Source: Bacillota bacterium
Lineage (GTDB): Bacteria; Vulcanimicrobiota; SpSt-956; JAKJGF01
Reading direction: 5' to 3'
Assembly: GCA_022704525.1 (NCBI GenBank)
Contig: JAKJGF010000004.1
Location: 1-43,946, forward strand
Length of the DNA stretch: 43,946 bases
The notes under the pieces were generated by a model. It saw only the letters and a program-made list of their open reading frames with translations, had not been told where the DNA came from and searched no databases. Below, in pieces: positions 6,284-13,954 of the stretch (position 1 is its first letter; each line of letters starts with the position of its first letter). The position numbers and the translations under genes were made by a program.

Positions 6284-8035
6284 CTATGCTTTATTTATAA
6301 CACAATGGGAAACAACATATTTAACAGGACACTGTTCTGAATCATCTTTATAAGGACATGTTATTGTTGTTTCTTTTAAAACCACTTCATTCTCAACGGA
6401 ATACTTATCCACTCCAAGATTATTAAGAGCATTGCAGGCATTACGCCTTACACTCCAGAAATCACAGGTACGAATTATTTCTTCCAGGAAAGGAATTGCT
6501 TTTTTATCACCAAGTTTTCCAAGTACTCTTGCCGCCTCTTTTCTTATATGTCTGTCGGGGTCTTTCAGTCTTGCCAGTACAATATCTGTAACCTCCGGAT
6601 TCCCAATACCTATAGTTCCAAGCACAGATACAACCTTATTTCTTATCATGCTTTCTGAATGTTCTGCTAAAGCCATAACCTCTTTTATTGCTTCTGATGC
6701 TTTCATAATCTTTATTGCATCCAGTGCCTGATAAATAATATTTTCATCAGTATCAGAAAGGTGTAATAAAATGAAAGGCAGGGCTTCTCTGATTTTAAGC
6801 CTCCCTAAAACCTGAAGTGCACAGATTTTGGCCCATACAACACCTTTAATCTTAATAAGGGCATTCATAATTTCCCTCTCCAAAAACTCTGAGTCAGCGT
6901 TAATAAGGATCTGTGTTAATTCAGGTATTGCCCTTGTATCTTTGAGTTCTCCCATAGCTCTGATAGCTCTTATTCTCAGGCGAAGGTCACTGTTATTAAG
7001 GGCTATATCCATTAATACCTTAATATCTATGGGATTAACACAGAGAACATCCATAAGATGCTGAATAGATTTGGGACTGTTCAGTTCAACAAGAGAGTTT
7101 ATAGTTGTAAGCCTCACTAAATGATGAATATCCTGAAGACAATCTATAAGAGGCATTATGGCATTATCGGACTTTATCTTTCCCAGGGCTTCAATAATAG
7201 CTTTTTTCTTATATTTATTACTGGTATGCCTTAGTTCTGCTATAAGGGATTCAACAACGTCCTCTCCCTGATTTACTATAGCAGTTACAGCATTTTGCCT
7301 TACCCCGGGATGTATATCTCCAAGAAGATTCAATAAAGGTAATACAGTTTCATTCCCTCCTATATTACCAAGAGCTCTTGCTATTTCTTCTCTCACTGTA
7401 TCATTTTCATCATCGGATAATCTTATCAGTACCGGAAGTGCATCATGACATTTAAACTCACCCAGTACTCTTGTAATACCGGCCTTTAAAGATGGGCTCT
7501 GATAGGCAATGGAATCGATTAATATATCTACATAATCTCTGCCTATTTCTATGAGAGACTCTACAGCCTTTTTACGGACTTCCTTATCAGGTAACTGAAG
7601 GATATATAAAAGGGAAAAAACCGACTTAATATCACCTTCTGCTTTTATTGCATCTACTTCGCTGTTAATTATACTTATGGCAGTATTTCTGACAAACCAT
7701 TCAGGATCTCTGGAAAGCTCCAGTAATTTCCCTATAACAGGGAGACCGCCGACTTTTCTGAAATTTCCAAGGGCCCTTATAGTAGCCGTTCTTATATTGG
7801 AATTCTGATCGAAAAGAACCTTGGGCTTTAAGAGATGTTTAAGAGAATCGGGGTTTTTTGTATCTGAGAGTGCATATATAGCAGATTCACGAACTTCATC
7901 ATCTTTATCATCAAGAGCTTCTACAATATGAGAAAAAGCTTCAGGCCCCGGGATTTTGGAAAGTTCATGGACAGCTCTTCTTCTTACTTCGGCCATATCA
8001 TTCTTTAATTGTTCAACTAATTCACTTAAAGTCAT
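6284..8035 (-). CDS. HEAT-repeat (PBS-lyase type) scaffold protein with C-terminal cysteines
   Basis: The 583 residues are nearly all about 31-residue helical repeats of the form DxxxxVRxxAxxALGxIxxxxAIPxLxxLL, typical of HEAT/PBS-lyase repeat proteins that act as scaffolds or modulators. The last 30 residues differ: TCPYKDDSEQCPVKYVVSHC carries three cysteines and a histidine that could bind metal or form a redox site. ATG 8035 is chosen, with AGGTGG just upstream, although two in-frame GTG codons precede it. The upstream gene stops at TAG 8045-8047, so the genes are tightly coupled. With ackA, a Cys-rich protein and a receiver in one operon, a role in a signalling complex is plausible; no enzyme activity is visible. 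Confidence 0.88.
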   Translation of the reverse strand: MTLSELVEQLKNDMAEVRRRAVHELSKIPGPEAFSHIVEALDDKDDEVRESAIYALSDTKNPDSLKHLLKPKVLFDQNSNIRTATIRALGNFRKVGGLPVIGKLLELSRDPEWFVRNTAISIINSEVDAIKAEGDIKSVFSLLYILQLPDKEVRKKAVESLIEIGRDYVDILIDSIAYQSPSLKAGITRVLGEFKCHDALPVLIRLSDDENDTVREEIARALGNIGGNETVLPLLNLLGDIHPGVRQNAVTAIVNQGEDVVESLIAELRHTSNKYKKKAIIEALGKIKSDNAIMPLIDCLQDIHHLVRLTTINSLVELNSPKSIQHLMDVLCVNPIDIKVLMDIALNNSDLRLRIRAIRAMGELKDTRAIPELTQILINADSEFLEREIMNALIKIKGVVWAKICALQVLGRLKIREALPFILLHLSDTDENIIYQALDAIKIMKASEAIKEVMALAEHSESMIRNKVVSVLGTIGIGNPEVTDIVLARLKDPDRHIRKEAARVLGKLGDKKAIPFLEEIIRTCDFWSVRRNACNALNNLGVDKYSVENEVVLKETTITCPYKDDSEQCPVKYVVSHCVINKA

Positions 8036-8044
8036 TTCCACCAC

Positions 8045-8539
8045 CTATATTCTTTCTATATAACCCTGACAGCATTTAGTCGGGTCAAAAGCTGTTAATC
8101 GGTATGTACAGGCTATGTTCGTCATTATACCTACACCACCGACAAAGCAGCCTATACGGGGACAGGTAAGCTCACTGATACCACTGCTTTTTGCAAGTAT
8201 ATCCTCACAGCAGGGAAGATATATACACTTAAAGATGGATAATTCAATCCTGTTCGGATTTATTTCACTTAAAACAAACTGACTGGCATCTTCAAAAAGG
8301 CCTGTTTTAAGTCCCAGTTCAATATAAGATTCCATGGCATCTTTTATTGTGGCGGCAGGCTTTATTTTAATACCATATTCATTGGATGCAATAGTCATTA
8401 AATTATAAGCAGCATTTTCATATACCCTCACACAGAATTCCCTGGGATGAGGATAAAAATCTCTTGCTGTTTCTTCAATAGCCGTTACCCAGACTCTTAC
8501 AAGTTCTCTCATACTTCTCATATGTTTAGGATCAATCAT
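8045..8539 (-). CDS. Conserved-looking cysteine-rich protein of unknown function
   Basis: I do not recognise this 164-residue protein with confidence. The N-terminal half is helical (MIDPKHMRSMRELVRVWVTA). The C-terminal half has many cysteines: FKCIYLPCCEDIL, LTCPRIGCFVGG, IACTYRL and TKCCQGYIE. This could support an Fe-S or other metal site, or a V4R-like small-ligand or redox sensor fold; neither is established. The start ATG 8539 has GGAGGAG upstream and overlaps the ackA stop by ATGA (8536-8539), a classic translational coupling. A longer frame begins inside ackA but lacks support. The downstream HEAT protein is also Cys-tailed, so the two may work together. Confidence 0.75.
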   Translation of the reverse strand: MIDPKHMRSMRELVRVWVTAIEETARDFYPHPREFCVRVYENAAYNLMTIASNEYGIKIKPAATIKDAMESYIELGLKTGLFEDASQFVLSEINPNRIELSIFKCIYLPCCEDILAKSSGISELTCPRIGCFVGGVGIMTNIACTYRLTAFDPTKCCQGYIERI

Positions 8540-9738
8540 GTTCTCTTCTCCTCCACTAATTTCTTTGTTTCCTGCGCTATTACAAGCTCTTCGTTTGTGG
8601 GAATACATAACACTGCAGTGCGGCCTGTACTGATTGTTAAACTCTTCTGATTATTCTTTTCTTTATCTATTACTATACCGAGGAATTCAAGGCCTTCACA
8701 GACAAGTTCTCTTACCTTCACTGCATTTTCTCCTATACCGCCCGTGAAAATCACTGCATCAAGCCCTCCCATTTCAGCAGCATAGGCACCTATATACTTC
8801 TTTATACGGAGACTGAAAACATCAAGAGCCAGTTTAAACTGATATTCTCCTCTCTCAGCTCCTTCTATTATTTCTCTCATATCATTTGATCTCTCAGAGA
8901 TACCTTTAAGACCTGACTGACTGTTCATAAGTTTATCCATTTCAGCAGGTTTTAAGCCTTCTCTTTCCATAAGATATGTAATAATAGCAGGGTCAATGTC
9001 TCCACATCTTGTGCCCATAACGAGACCTTCTAAAGGTGTAAAACCCATAGAGGTATCAACAGAGATACCGCCTTTTACTGCAGTTATACTTGCACCGTTA
9101 CCGAGATGGCAGGTTATCATCTTAAGTTCTTCTACGGGTCTTTTTAAGATTTCAGCAGCTTTCCTGGAAACATAGTAATGGGAAGTCCCGTGAAATCCGT
9201 ATCTCCTTATACCCATCTTTTTATATAAAGAATAAGGGAGAGCATATATGTAAGAAGAGGGCGGCATCTGCTGATGAAAAGCCGTATCAAAGACCCCTAC
9301 CTGGGGTTTGCCGGGTATAATCCTGGCACATTCCTTTATACCTTTCAGATTATGGGGATTATGAAGAGGAGCAAATTTAATACAATCTTCTATCTGCTGT
9401 ATAACCTCATCCGTTATAACTACCGAGTTGGCAAATTTCTCTGCACCGTGAACCACACGATGTCCTATGGCCATAATCTCATCTAAATTTTTTATCATAC
9501 CATGCCTGGGATGAGTCAGCATATCTATGATCTTTTGTATTGCCACTGCATGGTTTGAAATTTCCGTAACCTCTCTGTATTCATTTCTTCCCTTTGGCTG
9601 ATAACGGACTATGGCATCAGTAGTGCCAATCCTTTCCACAATACCTCTGGCGAGATTGTCTTCTGTCTCTGCCTGAATAAGCTGAAATTTGGCAGATGAA
9701 CTACCGCAATTTAATACGAGAATATTTATTTCTATCAC
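8536..9738 (-). CDS. ackA: Acetate kinase
   Basis: The 400 residues match the acetate kinase length. The enzyme interconverts acetate + ATP and acetyl phosphate + ADP and yields ATP in fermentation. Visible family motifs are ILVLNCGSSSAKFQL (6-20), GHRVVHGAEKF, AFHQQMP, YGFHGTSH, CHLGNGASITAVKGG, DTSMGFTPLEGLVMGTRCGD and FTGGIGENAVKVRE. Catalytic residues in the Asn/Arg/Asp/His motifs appear intact. The start is GTG 9738, with AAAGGA 7 bases before it; no ATG lies before the conserved N-terminus. It leads an operon with the Cys-rich, HEAT and receiver genes. No phosphotransacetylase gene is in the window. Confidence 0.97.
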   Translation of the reverse strand: MIEINILVLNCGSSSAKFQLIQAETEDNLARGIVERIGTTDAIVRYQPKGRNEYREVTEISNHAVAIQKIIDMLTHPRHGMIKNLDEIMAIGHRVVHGAEKFANSVVITDEVIQQIEDCIKFAPLHNPHNLKGIKECARIIPGKPQVGVFDTAFHQQMPPSSYIYALPYSLYKKMGIRRYGFHGTSHYYVSRKAAEILKRPVEELKMITCHLGNGASITAVKGGISVDTSMGFTPLEGLVMGTRCGDIDPAIITYLMEREGLKPAEMDKLMNSQSGLKGISERSNDMREIIEGAERGEYQFKLALDVFSLRIKKYIGAYAAEMGGLDAVIFTGGIGENAVKVRELVCEGLEFLGIVIDKEKNNQKSLTISTGRTAVLCIPTNEELVIAQETKKLVEEKRT

Positions 9739-9821
9739 CTTCTTTTCCTTTGTTATCTATACAGTTTGCCCGATTTTTTTCGACAAATAAATTAAAAGCC
9801 CTTTAAATTATTTAACTGATT

Positions 9822-9998
9822 TTACTCATTCAATTTTTTAATGGCATCTTCTCTATTTTTTCTGGCAAGTTCATAATTGAGATCAATCTGAAGAGCTTTA
9901 TCGCAACACTTTATAGCCTCAGAGTAATTTCCCTGAGTATGCAAATCCATCCCAATTTTCTCTATTAATCTTTTTTTGTTTTCTTCTTTAAAATTATA
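9822..9998 (-). pseudogene. TPR-protein C-terminal remnant
   Basis: About 58 codons ending at TAA 9822-9824 encode a TPR motif: GNYSEAIKCCDKALQIDLNYELA, followed by ARKNREDAIKKLNE. An in-frame TGA closes the frame at about 9999-10001, so only one repeat survives. It could be a very small protein starting at the ATG of MDLHTQG (41 residues), but no SD supports this. A decayed TPR gene is more likely. The rest of 9739-10144 shows no gene. Confidence 0.55.
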
Positions 9999-10144
9999 AT
10001 TTTTTCACCGGCTTTTCTCGCTAAAGTTATCAATTTTTATACTTCTTGGTATGTTTGCTGAAACTCTTCTGGTTATTGTATAATTCCTCCTGGATAAAGG
10101 AAAATTACATCTCAAATTTTACACAACCAGATATATTTCTTCAA

Positions 10145-10173
10145 TTGTAATCAATTTGAATATGATATATAAT
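10145..10173 (+). promoter_or_regulatory. Sigma-70-type promoter of the Nif11-like peptide gene
   Basis: TTGTAA at 10145-10150 and a perfect TATAAT at 10168-10173 are separated by 17 bases. They lie 35 bases upstream of the ATG, giving a short leader with AGGAG. Confidence 0.7.
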
Positions 10174-10207
10174 TATCTCATAAATATAAAATCAGGAGAA
10201 ATATATT

Positions 10208-10471
10208 ATGAGTATGGAAAGTGCAAAAGCATTTATTGAAAAAATGAATACTGATGAGGATTTCAGAAAGAAAGTTGTAGAGTGTAAAGATTCAGATGAG
10301 AGAAAGTCGTACGTCTCAAAAGAAGGTTTTGAGTTTGAAGTTGAAGAACTTAAGATGACCAGATCACATCTGTCAGACCATAATCTGAACAGTGCCGTTG
10401 CAGGGAGTGGTGACTGTAATCCCGACTGGTCGGGTGCATATGGATGGATGTTATTTGATTTTATTCACTAA
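10208..10471 (+). CDS. Nif11-type leader peptide, putative RiPP precursor
   Basis: This 87-residue protein has the layout of Nif11-class precursor leaders: MSMESAKAFIEKMNTDEDFR, a KEGFEFEVEELK helix, then LSDHNLNSAVAGSG, which corresponds to the LSDEELEAVAGG cleavage motif. The putative core is DCNPDWSGAYGWMLFDFIH, with one cysteine and several aromatic residues. In known systems such leaders are removed by a C39-type peptidase-transporter after the core is modified (for example cyclised). Here no modifying enzyme or transporter is adjacent, so it is an orphan precursor or part of a system encoded elsewhere. AGGAG lies 9 bases before ATG 10208; a second ATG two codons later is less well spaced. 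Confidence 0.85.
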   Translation: MSMESAKAFIEKMNTDEDFRKKVVECKDSDERKSYVSKEGFEFEVEELKMTRSHLSDHNLNSAVAGSGDCNPDWSGAYGWMLFDFIH

Positions 10472-10561
10472 CAGACAGTATACTGGAGAAAGTAAGAATT
10501 CTTATTAAACTCATACGTAACATTTCTCTTGTTTTTATTCAATAATTATGAAAGGAGAAAA

Positions 10562-10639
10562 GCAGGTTAAATTTTACACCAACAAACTATTTTGTTCATT
10601 GTGACGCACCATGAAATAGTTTATCATAATTTAACTTGC
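10562..10639. repeat. Nested inverted repeat (cruciform-like)
   Basis: GCAGGTTAAATT (10562-10573) pairs with AATTTAACTTGC (10628-10639) with one G-T. Inside it AAACTATTT (10584-10592) pairs with AAATAGTTT (10614-10622). It lies between the Nif11-like gene and the DUF169 gene and could be an RNA structure or a small palindromic element. No T-run follows, so it is not a typical terminator. Confidence 0.55.
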
Positions 10640-10652
10640 CAAGTGATAAAAA

Positions 10653-11390
10653 ATGATATGGAAAGAATGGAGTAATCAATTAACAGAAGTATTGGGACTC
10701 AAAAAAACTTCTGTAAGTGTCACCTGGACAGATACGGTAAACTTTGAGGTGTCCAGAAAAAAAGTACGGGTCTGCGGAGCTATCAGCAGAGCGTCTAAAG
10801 GAGATATTATTGATCTTACAAAAGAAAACTCAGATTGTAGTGGTGGATCTATGTATCTCGGTATTGGCGGCTTTTCGCCGGAACATATGAAAACACTGAG
10901 AGAATTTCTTATTGAAGGAGAAAAACTTTACTCCTGTCCTGCGGCAATCCATCGCTCTATGGCACTGGCAAAGATAAAACCTCCCACGGGAATGGCAGAA
11001 CATATAATATTTGCACCTTTAAATAAGGCGGAATTAAAGCCTGATGTAGTGATATTTATCTGTAATTCCTGGCAGGCAGCAAGACTTGTCCATTTAGTAA
11101 CCTTTGAGACAGGTGTCCCCCTGGAATGTGATCCCTCGGGTTCTCTCTGCAGATCAGTAATTACTTACCCACTGATAACAGGTAAAGTAAATGTCTCTTT
11201 TGGAGATATTACAGCAAGAAAAATGTCTAATATTTCTGAAGATGAACTCTTTGTAACATTACCTTATATTTATCTTAAATCGGCAGTGGAGCATATCCCC
11301 TTCTGCACAGCAGGTACAGCAAAGGGAAGGATTCCTGAGGCCATGAAAGAACTTATAAAAAGTCAGGGAGGCGAAATGCCGGAGATATAG
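10653..11390 (+). CDS. DUF169 family protein
   Basis: The 245 residues fit the DUF169 family (COG2043-like), whose function is unknown. Typical features are RVCGAISRASKGDIIDLTKEN followed by SDCSGGSMYLGIGGF (about 37-75), YSCPAAIHRSM (about 92-103), PLNKAELKPDVVIFICN (about 127-143) and LECDPSGSLCRSVITYPL (about 161-178). The repeated cysteines suggest metal or cofactor binding. ATG 10653 lacks a strong SD. Three bases separate its stop from the GTG start of the sirtuin gene, so the two genes are probably co-transcribed and may act on related substrates. Confidence 0.85.
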   Translation: MIWKEWSNQLTEVLGLKKTSVSVTWTDTVNFEVSRKKVRVCGAISRASKGDIIDLTKENSDCSGGSMYLGIGGFSPEHMKTLREFLIEGEKLYSCPAAIHRSMALAKIKPPTGMAEHIIFAPLNKAELKPDVVIFICNSWQAARLVHLVTFETGVPLECDPSGSLCRSVITYPLITGKVNVSFGDITARKMSNISEDELFVTLPYIYLKSAVEHIPFCTAGTAKGRIPEAMKELIKSQGGEMPEI

Positions 11391-11393
11391 GAC

Positions 11394-12125
11394 GTGAAAG
11401 TAGAGAAAGATATTGCAAAATTACAAAAAGCTATTGACGATTCCAGTTATATCGTAGCTTTTACAGGTGCCGGTATATCTACAGGAGCAGGGATACCTGA
11501 TTTTCGAGGTAAATCAGGGATTTACTCCACCGGTGCCTATGATCCTTATAAAACATTTGACTATCAGTATTTTCTGAAAGATCCTTCCTATTTCTTTAAA
11601 TTTGCAAAGGATTTTGCAGGTCTTTATGAAAAAATCATACCTACAGAAGGACATAAATTTCTGGCTCGACTGGAAGAAGTGGGAAAACTGCAGGCCCTTA
11701 TAACTCAGAACATAGATGGTCTTCATCAGATAGCCGGATCGAAAAATGTTATAGAAGTTCACGGGGGATTTACAAAGGCTCACTGTATTGATTGCTGGAA
11801 AGAATACGGTTTTCCCTGGATAAAAAAAGAGATTTTGAAAATAGGGGAATTGAAATGTACCTGTAGTGGATGGGTAAAACCCGATATAGTCTTCTTCGGT
11901 GAAGCGGTAACAGGTATGGAAGAAGCTGTTCAATATACCAGAAAAGCAGATCTTTTTCTTGTAATGGGTTCTTCTCTTACGGTTCAACCTGCATCACTAC
12001 TGCCTTTTTTAACAAATGGAAAGGTTGTTGTTATAAATATGGGAGATGTTATGTTGCCAGAAGAGAAAATATATCTGAAATTTGATTCAGATATAGACTC
12101 TATCATTAAAAAATTGAATGTATAA
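11394..12125 (+). CDS. cobB: Sir2-family NAD-dependent protein deacylase (sirtuin)
   Basis: This 243-residue protein has the full sirtuin core, which removes acyl groups from lysines using NAD+ and releases nicotinamide. Motifs are FTGAGISTGAGIPDFRG (23-39), TQNIDGLHQIAG (104-115), catalytic H123 in EVHGG, zinc cysteines C131/C134 and C155/C157, and KPDIVFFGE (162-170). The second zinc pair is CxC (KCTCSGW) rather than the usual CxxC, a one-residue contraction. The start is GTG 11394; GGAG sits in the end of the preceding DUF169 gene. With acetate kinase nearby, control of protein acetylation is plausible, but no acetyltransferase is in the window. Confidence 0.95.
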   Translation: MKVEKDIAKLQKAIDDSSYIVAFTGAGISTGAGIPDFRGKSGIYSTGAYDPYKTFDYQYFLKDPSYFFKFAKDFAGLYEKIIPTEGHKFLARLEEVGKLQALITQNIDGLHQIAGSKNVIEVHGGFTKAHCIDCWKEYGFPWIKKEILKIGELKCTCSGWVKPDIVFFGEAVTGMEEAVQYTRKADLFLVMGSSLTVQPASLLPFLTNGKVVVINMGDVMLPEEKIYLKFDSDIDSIIKKLNV

Positions 12126-12254
12126 AAATTAAAGAAAAAAAAAATTCTTTTTAAAGGATTTACTAAAAATAAAGTCGAATATTTATAACTCGGACCTGAA
12201 AAGATGAGGTAAGATGCTCTTGAACTGTGTTGTAAAACATAGGAGGAGAGAAGA

Positions 12255-12407
12255 ATGAAATATCAGTGTGCCTGGTGTTTAAAGGTCCTTAATATTAATA
12301 CGGGCAAATGGGAACAGGGGCCGGCTTTAGTTCTGCCTGATGCTTCTCACGGATGCTGTCCCGAATGTGAAAAAAAGTATTATTCCTATATTGAAAAAGT
12401 TGCTTGA
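12255..12407 (+). CDS. 50-residue zinc-knuckle protein
   Basis: ATG 12255 follows a strong AGGAGG. The product is 50 residues with CAWC (5-8) and HGCCPEC (33-39), i.e. two Cys pairs likely to bind one zinc. The pattern CxWCxKV...GxW...SHGxCPECxKKYY is the one seen at the C-terminus of many PAS or response-regulator proteins (CSxCKxIRD...SHGICPECxxKY). Here it stands alone, as a separate gene followed by its own terminator. Function unknown; it may be a small partner protein in signalling. Confidence 0.75.
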   Translation: MKYQCAWCLKVLNINTGKWEQGPALVLPDASHGCCPECEKKYYSYIEKVA

Positions 12408-12445
12408 GCGAAGATAAGCGCGGGGGTTTTATCTCCGCTTTTTTA
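12408..12445 (+). terminator. Rho-independent terminator after the zinc-knuckle gene
   Basis: GCG-A-AGATAA (12408-12417) pairs with TTATCT-C-CGC (12429-12438), with one A-C mismatch, followed by a run of six or more T. The T-run is on the plus strand, so it ends the DUF169-sirtuin-zinc-knuckle transcript(s). Confidence 0.75.
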
Positions 12446-12457
12446 TTGTTTAAAACA

Positions 12458-13954
12458 TCATAACAGGTTACTTTCTTTTGCTAAGAAATAATGAATTCCC
12501 GTTAATAAACATATTCCTGTAAGATAAACGATCCATAAATTTATTCCAAGACCAATTAAAAGATATGCCAGAATTGAAACTGTAAAAACAGTAAAAATCT
12601 GCGATGCCTGTGTTCTGGTGTGATAAACAGGTGTTATTCGAAAGGCAGAAGCTGCCATAACAGAGGTATCGGAATAGGGAATCAATAATCCTCCAAAGAT
12701 TGCCCCGGAGATAACAGCACCTCCGACAACCGGTATTAACTCCTGACCTCCCTGGCACAAAGCCATATCATATGCTATGGGCATAAGAATTGCCATTGAA
12801 CTCCAGCTGATACCTGTGGCTATGGTAATAAGGGCAGATATAATCACTATTATGGCAGGAAGTAATGCCACAGTAACAGTGGAACTGAAGATACCTGTAA
12901 TAAACAATCCTGTCCCCAGATTATCTGAAATCTCCGATAGGCCTCTCGATAGAATTATAAGAAGTGCTGCAGTCCCCATATGTTTTAACCCTGTAAGAAA
13001 CCCCTTTCTCATAGTCCCTTTTTCCATTACTTTATCTTTCTTCAAAAGAATAACACATATTAACAGCGCAATGAAGGTTGATAAAATTAAAATATTTATT
13101 GTAGGAGCATCTCCCAGAAGATTTATGATATTAATTTCCTCATATGATAACAGGCTTAATTTTTTATATGCTGAATAGAATAAACCTCCTAAAGCACAGA
13201 AAATCAATGTTATTATCGGTATAAAGACGTGAATAAATTTAGCCCCTTTACCGGTAGTGTTTTCTTTTTCCTCTTCCTCAATTTTCAGATTATCCAGTTT
13301 TACTCCGAACCATTTACCGCTGAAGGCTACAAGAAAAGCAAGAAAAAGGCCTGAATAGGTGCATATATGATAGGGAAGAGAGGAAATAAGAAATTCTGTG
13401 GCTGTTTTTTTTACACTCACCGTTGCGCCGGCTGAAACCATAAGGGAACTTTCGAAAGCAGACCAGGTGGAAAGTAATGTTATTGATACCACTGTGGCAA
13501 CACTGTCTACAATATAAGCCATAAGAGCAGGTGAAATCCTGTGGGATTTTGTTATACTCCTCATAGAGGTTCCTGCAATTAAAACACTGGCATAATCATC
13601 AAAAAAAATAAAAATACCGAGAATAAAAGTAGTAAGTCTCACTTTTCTGGCAGTATTTAAAAATCCTGATAAAGTCTTTGCAAATTCTATATAGGCACCG
13701 CTATCTGAAATAATTCCCAGTAATCCACCTACAAGGAGAAGGAAAAAAGCTATCTTCAATCTTTCCGGATCGGAAAATGTGATATAAAGATAATAGAATA
13801 TGCTTTTCAAACCGGCTGCCACACCGGAATGATCCATTATAAGAGCACCTGAAATAATACCGAGAAAGAGAGCAAGAACAATCCTGTGAGTTAACAGAGC
13901 CAGAAGAATAGTAATGAAAGCCGGTAATAATGATAATATTCCGAAATCATGCAT
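12458..13954 (-). CDS. NhaC-family Na+/H+ antiporter-like exchanger
   Basis: The 498-residue protein is almost entirely membrane spanning, with about 11-12 hydrophobic segments. It carries NhaC-superfamily features: FIFFDDYASVLIAGTSM (about 115-131), SVATVVSITLLSTWSAFESS (about 150-169), ATGISWSSMAILMPIAY (about 371-387) and GAVISGAIFGGLLIPYSDTSVMAAS (C-terminal third). The DDY and SDTS residues are the conserved ion-path acids. The start ATG overlaps the decarboxylase stop by one base (TAATG), so translation is coupled. Decarboxylases are usually paired with amino acid/polyamine antiporters. This exchanger may therefore carry the decarboxylase substrate or amine rather than, or as well as, Na+/H+ (inference). 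Confidence 0.9.
   Translation of the reverse strand: MHDFGILSLLPAFITILLALLTHRIVLALFLGIISGALIMDHSGVAAGLKSIFYYLYITFSDPERLKIAFFLLLVGGLLGIISDSGAYIEFAKTLSGFLNTARKVRLTTFILGIFIFFDDYASVLIAGTSMRSITKSHRISPALMAYIVDSVATVVSITLLSTWSAFESSLMVSAGATVSVKKTATEFLISSLPYHICTYSGLFLAFLVAFSGKWFGVKLDNLKIEEEEKENTTGKGAKFIHVFIPIITLIFCALGGLFYSAYKKLSLLSYEEINIINLLGDAPTINILILSTFIALLICVILLKKDKVMEKGTMRKGFLTGLKHMGTAALLIILSRGLSEISDNLGTGLFITGIFSSTVTVALLPAIIVIISALITIATGISWSSMAILMPIAYDMALCQGGQELIPVVGGAVISGAIFGGLLIPYSDTSVMAASAFRITPVYHTRTQASQIFTVFTVSILAYLLIGLGINLWIVYLTGICLLTGIHYFLAKESNLL

Noticed and set aside
3232..12125. A paired NAD/ADP-ribose defence system from the ADP-ribosylglycohydrolase and sirtuin
   Set aside because: The genes are 7 kb apart, on opposite strands, with unrelated operons between them; both are common housekeeping-type families.
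10208..12407. A RiPP biosynthetic cluster made of the Nif11 peptide, DUF169 and sirtuin genes
   Set aside because: DUF169 and sirtuin proteins are not known maturation enzymes, and a structured gap separates them from the precursor; no cluster claim is justified.
12468..12758. 96-codon minus-strand frame overlapping the NhaC gene
   Set aside because: It is an out-of-frame shadow of the antiporter with no SD and no coherent domain.
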